Positions 12,254 through 23,859 of a stretch of 64,000 nucleotides of DNA are shown in pieces. A program made the translations under genes and the position numbers. The notes below the pieces were generated by a model. That model was not told the DNA's origin, made no database searches, and saw only the letters and a list, made by a program, of their open reading frames with translations. Source of the DNA: Acestrorhynchus altus (lineage: Eukaryota > Chordata > Actinopteri > Characiformes > Acestrorhynchidae). The DNA lies in assembly GCA_034509495.1 (NCBI GenBank), contig CM067514.1, forward strand, positions 10,574,165 to 10,638,164, given 5' to 3'. The number at the start of each line of letters is the position of its first letter. Position 1 is the first letter of the stretch.

Positions 12254-14147
12254 CGTTTCTGACCTCTACATAGTCCGAAGAAAGAATGAGAAGCTTCCTT
12301 CTGCTTACCCATCACACATTTATGTGAGTCCTACTCACAGTAACTGAAACAGGTGTGAAGTTTTGTGACATGCAGATTTCTACCATCATTGTTGGTGTTG
12401 GCATTGTTGTTGGTGGTCCAGGTCAATGTTTCCAGAGCCATCATGATTGCCTGTTAGTTGCTCAAATTAAAAGACTGCCATGATGGGAGTACGAAGGGCC
12501 TCAAAGAATTCAACCTCAACCTCCTCTGACTGAACATCAGTGGAACATCAGAATCATAGATGTCCTATTCATTTTTCAGGAGAAAGACCAGGTGGGTAGA
12601 ATTTACTCCATCACAGAAGATAAGAGTGGTATAACATGGGCTTACAGACTCTGTTCTCCATTCTCTTTTAGGCAGCCTTCCTCTCCACATGTACACGTAC
12701 AGCATCACATAGCTAAAGCAGCATGTTTGGTATAGAAAGCCAAAAAATGAAAAAACAAAAACAAAAACAACAACAAAACAACAACAACAAAAAAAAAAAC
12801 GCAGTCTGAGGACAGTCATTCAGAACCATGGCAATGAACATTGGTCACTGGAGATGTAAAAGTCACCCCAAGTCAGCAAGAAGACACCAAGATGATCTCC
12901 TGCGTCTTTGTTTTTTATTATCTTGAACTGCAGAACCACGCAGCAGTCAAAGGTAATGATTGCTCAGATCTGAAAAGAGAAAACACACTGAGCTTGGAGA
13001 ATCCTTTGGTCCTCATGTCCCCTTGGTGATGGTCAAAGATGATCCTGCCCTTGTCACCTCCCTGGTGTTTCCAGACGAAGCTACATTTAAAAAAAAAAAA
13101 AAAAAAAGAACAAAAAAAGGTAGCTAGCTCTGTCCTCAGGAGCACCGAAGAAAAACTGCCCACACCTTGAGTGCTGGGATGTACATGGTAGGTGATCAAA
13201 TTACGATTTTCTTTGTGGCAAACAACCCCTTGATATCCTCAGATTTCCTCTGCCCTCTGTCAGTCACCTTTCCATTCATGATTTTTTTTCCAGACTTGAT
13301 GCCAAAATGAAAGAGAAGGCTGTAGAGGAGTATACTAAGTTTAAGCAGTGATAAAAATCCTATCTACTTTCCCTGAAGCTCCCGCCACCTTCTGCTCTGC
13401 GTGGTTAGTTCAGAGCATCTTCTCAGAAGCTGCTGCCGGTTCCATGATTCAGCTTTCAAATGGTTCTTCTTTGCTAAAAGGGTGGAGAAATTTCAGGAAA
13501 TGGCAAACCCCGCTTTGTAAACAGAAAGATCTGAGCTCAGTCAAATCAACCAATCAGTGTCAATGCATCCAGTTCATCCATTGGTTGATACAGACAGGTA
13601 GGCATGGTCCTTTGCAGATGCCAGCTAGCTGTCGCTTCCTTCTTTCCTTTTTCACTTTCTTTGTTTATTTACTTGGGTTTTTTTGTCGTATCTTTACAGG
13701 ATTGGATTTGGAAATACAAGTCCACATACAGATTAATAGTAGTATCCTCCACATCAGAACACTTGAGGTAAAGTTAGCGGTCTGGCATACAGATCGTTCT
13801 CCCACCTCGCGGCCTGAGCCAATGTGTTTGGTTCCATCACGCAATCAGGATGTACAGGGAATTTTGTTTCCAATGGGGAACATATTAAATGTTGGTTGTG
13901 CCCACCCGTCAGGGTCCATATCCAATCGAGATTTTGCTTTTGAATGGTAGCTGAAGAAGCCACCGCCGGTGCAGATGGTGGGTTTTGTTTCTATTTCAGA
14001 AAGAGAATTTGATGAATTTCTTTTCTTTGTCTTTCTCGTTGTTGGTGTTGCTGTATAGTTGTTATCAATTCAGTTGTTTCAAGCAAGTTTCTATGGCTCA
14101 GGAGGCTGTAGAGGGGGGGTGCTGGGAAGAGGGAAGAAGATGGCTTT

Positions 14148-14216
14148 TTACGTTGCATAGTGATCAAAGCTTCCTAGGTATTCCAGAGCTGCCTGGTAGC
14201 AAAACTGGTACTCGTC
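14148..14216 (-). CDS. ptprs: ptprs last coding exon and stop
   Basis: 69 nt of coding sequence: DEYQFCYQAALEYLGSFDHY then A-T-stop (TAA at 14150-14148). SFDHYAT is the conserved C-terminus of the LAR family. The acceptor is CTTTTCACAG at 14217-14226. The exon continues below 14148 as 3' UTR. Confidence 0.97.
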   Translation of the reverse strand, partial: DEYQFCYQAALEYLGSFDHYAT

Positions 14217-16280
14217 CTGTGAAAAGAAAAAGAGTGTGTGTTAATCTGGGATTTGGATGCTATGAGTAAGGAGAGGGGGCAGAAGTCAGGAAAAAAAATT
14301 GGTCTGGAGATGCGCCTTTTGCTTTGGTTCAAAGCCAATCCCTCCTTGTGGAACCAGGAATAATAGATGACAAGGTTAGAAGGGCGGAGACAAAATGGTT
14401 GAGAATTGCAAAGACTTTGTCGTAGACACATGAACAAGATAGAGATGGGATTTATAGGACGTGAAAGTGGAGGAGCTTCAGGCATGTTCATTCTCCCAAA
14501 ATGTAGTTATTTTAAAACATCACTTTATAGGAAATGTTATAGGAGGATTATAAGATTATTGAACCTATTTCTAGATTCTACTTGTTTTAAGTCATTTTTA
14601 TGGAGATAAATGGTAAGACTGTAAAAGGTTTTTCTGTTCTGGAGCATTTAAAGCATCATTATGTAACAAGTGTACTTTAAGATATCACCTTCATGATCAT
14701 GTTGATGGTACACTGACTGTAACAGGGAGAATGGCATCTCTGTCATTGCCACTCGGGTCTGATTGCTATTGTGCTATGGACCAGATGGTGCTTTTGGAGC
14801 TCAAAGTGTGATTTATATTTACAGCAGTGGCATAAAAGTGAGTTACATTCCCCACCTGTAGGTGGGGCTTGGGCTTTAGAATAATTCACTCCATCTGATT
14901 CAACTACTTACAGCCTTCAGAAGCTCTTGAATTCGCTAAATGGGGTGTGTTATATTTGGGTTGGAGTTGAAACCTGCAGGAAGGTTGCTTTCCAGGAGCA
15001 GGGTAATTACCCCTGGCTTAGTGTGTTTGACCAGTCGGGCCAGTATCTCACCTCTGTTTGCACCATGGCTGGCCGCTGAGTTCTCAGCATTTTAACCGTC
15101 TGGAATATGTCCACCACTCCCTCGTAGCGCATGCGCTCCAACACGATGCTGAGCGTGATGAAGACTCCAGTTCGCCCCACACCAGCACTGCATCAAGGGA
15201 CACAAACAAACCAATCAGAATCAGATGTGTGTAATAGTCTCTGGCTTGTTTATTATTAAGTGCAACAGAGTGTTATGATGCATTACAAGTACATGATATT
15301 GAGGATGTTATTGAGTAATTGCTAGAAAAGGTAGTGATCCATAACCCTCCTAGGATGATCTAATCAGCAATCATGATGTTCTTCATGTTCCAGTTCTACT
15401 GGGAACCACATTCATTCCAGCACTCCCAATGGTAGCACATACACAAAGACACACGTACACATACACACACTCACGCTAAGCCATTTCCTTTATGACAGCG
15501 CCTGAAATAGGAGGGGTTTTAGGCTTGATCCCACAATACTCCAGGGCCGCCATGCTAAGCCTCTCTACCATGGAGCGACTCTCACTTCACCCATGGAATG
15601 ATAATTGATATGACAACAGATTTATTTTTTGCCACTTCCACTCAGAAAAGCTCAAAATAAAGACGGGGATCAACGGAAATGTGGACAGAGAAGTTCTGAA
15701 CGTGCAGAAAGAGCTTGGCATATCAAAATGAGAGAGACTTACGCATTCTTATGTCATAAAAAATTTAACTATGATGGTAGTAAAACACTATTTGTCACAA
15801 CAGCGTCAAGTTCATTAAACACCAGCATTTAAATCCATTTCATTCAGATCCTTAAGACAGATATCATGACAGACAGAGCTTCTGTCATTAATGTTCCTCC
15901 GCTTTGCTGCAAACCCATTTACCCAACACAGGAAAGTATTTGTGTACTTTTTTTTGGTAAAATCCTTTAATATTACTCCACTGCTTCAGTCCACATGTTT
16001 CTTCCACTTTAGAAGCTACTTCTCTCTCTCTTAGCTTGCCAAATAATGCATGCTATTTGATAAAATGCTATGTGTATTTACAGCAGTGGCGTGAAAGTGA
16101 TTTATATCCCCCAACTGTAGGTGTGAAGCCCAAGAGCCAAAAGACCAATCAGTTGTTCAAAATTTACACACTTACACTCTTCAGAACAAAGCTGCTAAAA
16201 TGGTTCGAGTGACATAGAAGAACCCCTTTTTTTTCCATAATAAAATGTTCACAGCTCTGCTGTCAATGATAGAATCCATT

Positions 16281-16322
<42 letters not shown>

Positions 16323-17673
16323 GAAAACATAGCTGAATGTCAGAAACCTTGCGTAAACTGCATATGTAAGTTTCTTCTTAAGACCAATGGGTGAATGAGG
16401 CCAATATTTGTAATAGAGTATGAGTGTGAATCTTTACATTGATTAAAAACATTTGTAGAAACTTTTTATAAAACCAAAAGTGGTTCTTCTGGCATAGTTT
16501 TATAGTTTTATAAATGCATAGTCCAACAATTAGCATTGCCTACAGCATACCTTGAAAATGTTTAGTAGAGCAGTTACATACAAATCTCAAAAACACTGGT
16601 TTGTGCGGTTAGTGTCACAACAGTGCTATGTTTATTATGTCTGGTAAAAGGTCTTGTGCTCCTACAACAAAATAGTGCAGTATCAGTGTTCCAACCTGGA
16701 GTAGGAATGAGAGAAGCCATTCTTCCCACTGCAGTCAGTGGAGCGTCAAAATTGACTGTGAAGCTGCTATTTTAAGGTAAAAATACATAATGTTGCTAAT
16801 AAACCCATTCTGTTTTGGATCCTATGACACTGACAGAGAGAGCTTTGACATTAGTGTATCTCTCTGCTTTGCCCAAACCCACCTATCCAGCACAAAAAAG
16901 CAGGACTTTTTTGAGTGTTTTTTTTTGGCAAGGCTCTTGACTTCGTTAAAGCCCATCCGAACAGAAGGGGTTTGAAACGTGACAGGCATGGAGACGCAGC
17001 GAATAAAAGGATTTACACTTCCATTTACTGTACACACTCAGGCAATTAATGACCAAATCCACTGACTCCATTAGATAGGAGATTTTAGGGGAAGCGATGA
17101 GGCGAGATGAGCTGTGCAAGAGCGAGAGAGTAGAGTAGAAAAAGAGAGAATGGGGTGGCTGAAGATTAATAGAGGTGGTGTGTGTGACATGAGGAAAGAA
17201 AAACAGAGAGATACAGTAGATCCCGGAATGAAATGAAATGGGGGGGAAAAAAGAAAAAGGAAGGCCATCTGAGCCTGAATTTGAGAGTGTGTGCGTGAGT
17301 GTTTTTGTGTGTGTGCGAGTTGTAAAAATGACAGGATGCAGCTGGTCAATGTGTGAGGAGCTAAAGGGCAGGGCTTTGGGAGATAACTTCTTTATGTGAG
17401 CAGACACACCAGCAAACAAGGGAGAACCTTTGCCACACACACACAGACACACACTTCACACATTCATTCCATTCACTGTGAACAGTGTAGGGCTGCACAA
17501 TATATCAACACTGTGTTCTGGTTTTTGTGGTACTGGTCTTTGTAATAGTGATATCACAAAAATAAAATGACTGTAATATACTGCCATATTATGGCATATG
17601 TCATATCAGCTATATCAAAGCAATATAAATCATAGTACTGTGTGTACACTACTGTGCAGATCACTGTGAATAA

Positions 17674-17725
<52 letters not shown>

Positions 17726-18631
17726 AATAATAATAATAATAATAATAATGTTTGTGTCCTCACCTGCAATGAACAGAGATGGGTCCATCTTGGCCAAACT
17801 GCTCCTTGGTTTTATGCACTTGTCCAATGAAATCGATGAAGCCCTCACCAGATTTGGGAACACCTTGCTCTGGCCAATCAGTGAACTGGAACTGTCGCAC
17901 AGTCCGGGACTGTCCATCCTGAGAGAGAGAGAGCGAAAGAGAAATGTTTTACCAAAGCTGCTCCTTTTAAAGTTTATCCTTCTAAATACAAAAAAGATGT
18001 CCTGGTTACGTCTGGTTTCCTCAGAGTTTCCCGGTATCCATTGTGCTGAGGTAGAAATCTCCACCCCTAGATTCACATTACGTCAAAATAATGAAGCAAA
18101 AACCCATTTTTATCATTGGTAATAAAACATACTCCACAAACACAGCAGACAGATGCTGGAGTACTTCTTCGTTAGGCTTATTATCCAGTACATATTATGA
18201 ATTATTCAGTAACTATAAAACTAGTGAGTAAATTCTGTAGTAATGACTCTATAGAACCTTGGACTTTAAGGGGTTAAATGAGCTAATAAATCCTGACACT
18301 GACAGAGGATAAGCCACAGATATGGTCACACTTTCTGTCTCTCTGACCTGTCATGTCTGTCAAATGAATGTTAGGGCTAAATCAATGGGGTGTGTGTGCT
18401 CTAACACTGGTCTGGAGATGATGTTAAACTGGAAAGGTCTGGGTGGGTGATGGATGGCTGTACACAGGCAAGCCCTCATCACTCCCAGCCTGACGGATGA
18501 GTGGAGAGAGAGAAGAGACTAGAGAGAAAGAAATAAAGACAAAGAGAAAGACAGAGAGGGCAGAAAGAAAGAGGAGAGAGAGAGAGAGAGAGAAACAAAG
18601 ATGGAACACTAACTAAAATTAGTGGAGCTAT

Positions 18632-18693
<62 letters not shown>

Positions 18694-19042
18694 GCCTGCT
18701 GGGAAATTAAAGAAGGGCTTGACACAGACCACTGCCCAATTCAGAGAGGAGCAAAGGAAAGGAGAGAGAGAGGGATTGAAAATGTGGAATGTTTTTGAAC
18801 TCAGGCAGAAAAAGGGCAAATTAAAGCTGTGTGAGAGCGGGACCCTGTTCACTCACCCCCAAAAAAAATGTATGAGCTCGCCCTTCACATCAAACACACT
18901 CGGCCTCAGCCTAATGAAACCTCAGCTAGAACACCATCACACTACCCTCTTTACTTCTCTCTTTATCTCTCTCCCTCTCTATCCACCACTCTATTTCTGC
19001 CCCCCCCTCTCTCTCTCACACACAGACACAGACACACACACA

Positions 19043-19094
<52 letters not shown>

Positions 19095-22000
19095 GTGCTG
19101 TGGAACATGTTTCCTCTATATAAATATAAAAGTGAATTCTGGAATTCTGTTTTGTTTATTTGATTGAATACATGAGTAGTTTTGATTCAATCACAATTAA
19201 AGTGATGCTAAAGTTAGCACAGCCTGCCCTGTTTAGTGCACTCCACATCTTTCAGTGTGTGTGTGTTGAGTGCACAGTGAAGGAGTGTTAAGTGACAATC
19301 ATTCCAGTGGGAAGGCGCTGCACTGGTTCTTAAACACACTGCTGATCTCCTGCAGAGGTTAGCAGAAAGGCTTGATTCTATCCTGACACTGTTTTGATTC
19401 AATGATAGCTCCTCCTCCATTGCATTGAGACACCACCCTTTACGTTCCCTGACTCAGATTTGACTCCACCCCAATAATGTAAATTTGATCTTAACCCCAT
19501 CATTCATGTGCTCTGATTCTATCTCGACTCCACATTGATTCCACCTTAAATCCATATAGACTCTGCTTCAATTATTTCTATCTTTATTCTGCTCTAACTC
19601 TCTGGTCCCTAATGGCTCCTACACTTCATTCCATTTTGACTCCTAATTGTATTCTGACTCCACCATGATTCTGCCATAGCTCTGTCCAGACTCTTAAATC
19701 AGTAACTGCTTAATTTCTTAGTGATTCTTAACTCTGCCCTGAGCCCAACTGCCCTGACTGTGTCTTGACCATGATTGCACATACACTCCACCCTAAATCC
19801 ACAATAGGCTCCAAGTTATTCCCATCTCAGCTCTGCATTTAATGTGCTATAAAAGCCTGTGCCGTGTGTAGTTTGACTTACTCTTGCATCTGTAACTTTA
19901 AACTCGCGGAGGATGTACTGGGGCATGTTGTACTCGGCCATTGGGTCCACCACAAAATACTGATACCGGGCAGAACGCTCTGCTGGCCAGTACTGATGAC
20001 ACTTTTCCTGTGTAGACACACACACACAAGCCCTTGTTAGTTCCAGTCCAATATTTCATAAAACAAAGTGGCTGATGCTACTTTAAAGCATGAATCAGGT
20101 TCCTCTGAAAATTAGAATGAAAAGCTCCTCATTTACTCAGTAAATCACATGTTAGAATAAATACAAGAAAACATTCATATTAAAAGTAGTGGTTTTACAT
20201 CACTGTGTTCATTAAAACATCTCCAAAGCTCTCCTCATGGAAGTCTCGTATTATTTATATATACTGTATCATTTAACAGAGTGTAAGGATGTTAAGCTTA
20301 ATCAGAGCTTAATGATGTTAAATCAGCAGAGCTGATGTTGGAACACATTCATGCACTGCCTGGGGGTGTCCATGAGAAATTTGGAACTAAGCTTTGCACT
20401 TCAAGCCAGCTCACAAGATCTCAAATGCTTTGTTCAAAATGAGAAAATGTATTTATACTCAGTTGGAATATTTACAGTTAAAATCCCCTATTTACAGGCA
20501 TGTAAATAAGAAATCCAGTGAACATTCTTATATAAACAACACAATACTGTTTTAACTGTGAGAGAATTCAGAACTATTGGTGAAATAACCCTGACTGTCA
20601 ATCACTGCTTTCATATCTTCACAAGTCTTTCAAACTGCTGATGTCACTTTATACCATTTCTGGGACAGATAACCTAGTAGCTCATATTTATTTGATGGAA
20701 TAACTGAAGTAAAATGGCTGCTGCTGTATCTGTAGAAAAAGAGTGGTCTGTTAATTTATACATATAATGAATATATAATGAAAAAAGTACATCGGAAAGG
20801 GATTTGGTTAATTGTGGTAATTATTCCTTCACTTCAGCAGTGAAAATGCAACGCAGCTTTTTGCTCAGGGCTTCTTGCTCCCAGCTGTTTGGCACAGAGT
20901 TTTTACACTTTGTCCATACTCACTCTGCCCATCTCCCTTAGCTTGGTCAGCATCACCACGATGGTGGAGTTATTCTCCCACAGCATGCGCCAGAAGTCCT
21001 CCGTGGTCTCGGCTAATGGGCCCTGGGTGGCTATATAGGCCTTCTGTTGCCTACACAGATACACACACACCATAAGCAAATGCAAAAATGCTGTATAGCA
21101 TCTCCTCAAAATTCATATGCAGATAGTCAAATTACGCTCAGAAAAACAACCCTGAGTCGGTTTACAGCCTTCTGAACAGCTCTATGCACTGCACTGCTGT
21201 ACTAAGTGCTCAGGAAGCTCAGTGAAACTGAGTGGTGAGATAACAGGATGGGCCGAGTTATGTGTTGTGTTAAATAAGGACACATTCTGAAGGTTCCTCA
21301 TACAATATACAAAATCATTTTTATTGCCTAAAGGTATTTTCTATTTTCTGTGTGTGTCTTGCAAGCCCCCAGAATGATCCCACCAGTGACAGTATTTACT
21401 GATGCAATGATGGCTGGCTTAACAACAAGGAATACAAGGATAAGAATGTTCTTGGGTTGAAGCAGGTGTGTAAAATACTGCACTTTGGTCAATGTAATTC
21501 TGGAGTTTAACAAGTGATTATGCAAGTGCTCATAGACCCCGTGCATTTAACCCAACCACACACATGCACACTAGCAGGCAGTGAGCACACATGCCCGGAG
21601 TGGTGGGCAGCCCTATCCACGGCACCTGGGGAGCATCTAAGAGTTAGGTGCTTTGCTCAAGGGCACTTCAGTCATGTCTTACCAGTTCGGGAATTTGAAC
21701 TGTCAACCTTCCAGTCATGAGGCTGGTTCCTTTACGACCAGGCCTCGGCTGCCTCCTGCACATTTATTGTTTCTAGTTTTGCTGCTCCACATCTCAGTGG
21801 TGCTTATATGTAGGCATTAGACTTGGTGCCAATAGATTCATGTAGATTGGCATTGATTGTGCATACTAATTCAAATTTTATAGGAGATAAAATATTTGTT
21901 TGATGACTGGTGGTCATTTTTGCTTTAGAAAAATGATATCCAACAGCATTTTTTTAAACTGACAGTTTTAGCGTACCTGTACCCATCGATGAAGCTGGCG

Positions 22001-23782
22001 TTGATGTAGTCAGACCCCTCCAGCCCTCTAATTGGCTGAAGGCACACCCGAGTGGTCTCATACGGCATGATATTGACAAGGCGGTTCTTAAACTTGTTAC
22101 AGGGCAGGTTGGCACTTATAAACCTCGAGGTGTGGGCCTTGGAGTTGGCCAATCGCTGAAATAGAAAAGAAAATGAAGGTGAGTGAACATACACTGAATC
22201 TGACTGATCAACTACAATGACTGGCTGCAGCTGTGATCCGCTGGTTGAGCTGAACAGACTTCGATTCATTAATAAGCTTCAATCAGTAAGGCTAACAACT
22301 GGCTTCAAATCTTTTTGATCACCTAGCTTGGAGATGATGTGATGTGTTCCCTAGTTGTAGATGTTCGGTTTAGTGTGTGTTAGGCTAAGGCTTGCTGACC
22401 CTGTTTCTCTAGGCTAGTGAGAACCTGTCAACACTCATTTCTTTCATCATCACCAAGAACACGTCCATTATAAGCAGACATGGCCGACTCTGCAAGCCAC
22501 AGAAACTCTGTAAGAGTTGGTGAAATGGGTCAGTATGAACTCTAAGAATGCCGGCATTCAACACACTGTCGCACACATTTTCATACAATGTCATCAGAAT
22601 CAGAAATATTTTATTAATCCCAGGGGGAAACTGCATTAGTCTGGAGTGATACATATTCCATAAACATCTATATGTAATAATATATCTCATATGCATTAGC
22701 AGGCTTAATGAAAATGCACACTGAAGCAAAAAATTATATACTGTTATATATTGGTACAATATATCAGGCCCAGTCCTGGAGTGACAGATTATTCTACAGT
22801 TAGCTCAATGCTGGGAGGCCTTATTGTCCCCTAGATAGGAATGGGCTGGCCATCAGGAGAATCGCAAAAAAAGTGCGCTGCTATGGATGTGAAAAAAAGT
22901 GGGCTGCTATGGATGTGGATGGATGTGGGATGAGAGGGTGACGGAGCCAGTTGAACCCCCTGAACCCTGTCGCTAAAATGAACCTGTTAAAGGGGACCAC
23001 CCAAAATATATAATGAAAAGGGGGCAGTCTACAAAAATTCCAGGTCTGAATTAAGTTGCCAGTTGAGCCCTGCCTCAAGCTCATACGTGGTTCTATGTTC
23101 TATGTATCTGGAAGCTTAAAGGGTTCTTAGAGTTGACAAGGTCCTACAAAGAACACAGAACCAATGTCCTTATTCTTCACTAAAGAACTCCTATATCTAT
23201 ATATGCGTATGCTGTATATCATGCATTAATGCATGTGGTATATATTATTAATACATATAGGTACTTTATGTAATATTCATTAACCCCATTCTGACACACA
23301 TAAAGAAATACACTCATATATAAATGCTACATGCTCAGAGCACCTGCCCCCAGTGCCCTCTGTGTCATGATCCAAATTAAGGCCTGTACCCATCCATTAA
23401 CATCAGAGTGGCTGCAATGGTCCTGACTTGCCTCTATTTCTAGGTCAGCTGTCTGAGAGAATCCTGTCCTGTTGCAAGACTAGTCAGACACATCTACAGA
23501 CTCTCTCACTCTTTTTCATCTCTGTTTCTCAATTTCTCTCTCTCTCTCTACATGTCTTTCAGTCTATTCACTCTACCACTGTTGCTCCCTGCTGTAGCCT
23601 GTGTGTCTGTTTGTGCACACGTCTTCCCCTCCCTGCACCAAAGACCCACTCCAGGCCCGTCACTGGCTGCGTGCCAACACTTCCCTTTGACTCTCTTTCA
23701 AAGAAGCACCTGGAATGGCATGAAACGGAGCAGAGAAGAGGGCCAAGCGAGCACCAGGCTGCCGGAATAATAAAACAAACAA

Positions 23783-23859
<77 letters not shown>

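Larger units (their letters stand above)
9690..14147 (-). other. ptprs: Probable long 3' UTR of ptprs
   Basis: About 4.4 kb downstream of the stop has no recognisable transposon, in contrast to the repeat-rich DNA below 9640. It is AT-rich and has many U-, A- and (CA)-tracts on the transcript strand. Candidate poly(A) signals on the minus strand are AATAAA at 13664-13669, 12914-12919 and 9881-9886, and ATTAAA at 9702-9707. The last is followed by GT-rich sequence, so a distal cleavage site near 9685 is plausible. The end is inferred, not seen, and a shorter UTR ending near 13650 or 12900 is equally possible. The longest plus-strand ORF here (13348-13950) shows no recognisable domain. Confidence 0.4.
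15188..17763 (-). other. ptprs: ptprs intron between exons 17 and 18
   Basis: Holds two copies of the TTTACAGCAGTGG family (15850-16200 and a partial one at 16815-16945), an (AAT)n array and the AAC/AAT array next to the 5' splice site. 17050-17460 is purine-rich with no recognisable element. Confidence 0.85.
17919..19881 (-). other. ptprs: ptprs intron between exons 16 and 17
   Basis: Mostly simple sequence: GA-rich 18490-18700, (CA)n 19016-19091 and the GACTCC-rich array 19440-19830. No transposon recognised. Confidence 0.8.
21051..21976 (-). other. ptprs: ptprs intron between exons 14 and 15
   Basis: Contains a minus-strand tRNA-derived SINE (21560-21755) and a fragment of the GGGACACCTGC element (21775-21855). 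Confidence 0.8.

Noticed and set aside
13348..13950. 200-codon plus-strand ORF
   Set aside because: It lies antisense to the likely 3' UTR, has no recognisable domain, contains low-complexity stretches and no splice or promoter context. Probably a chance ORF.
17554..18076. ORFs with poly-Leu, poly-Val or poly-Asn
   Set aside because: Translations of the AAC/AAT compound microsatellite next to exon 17.
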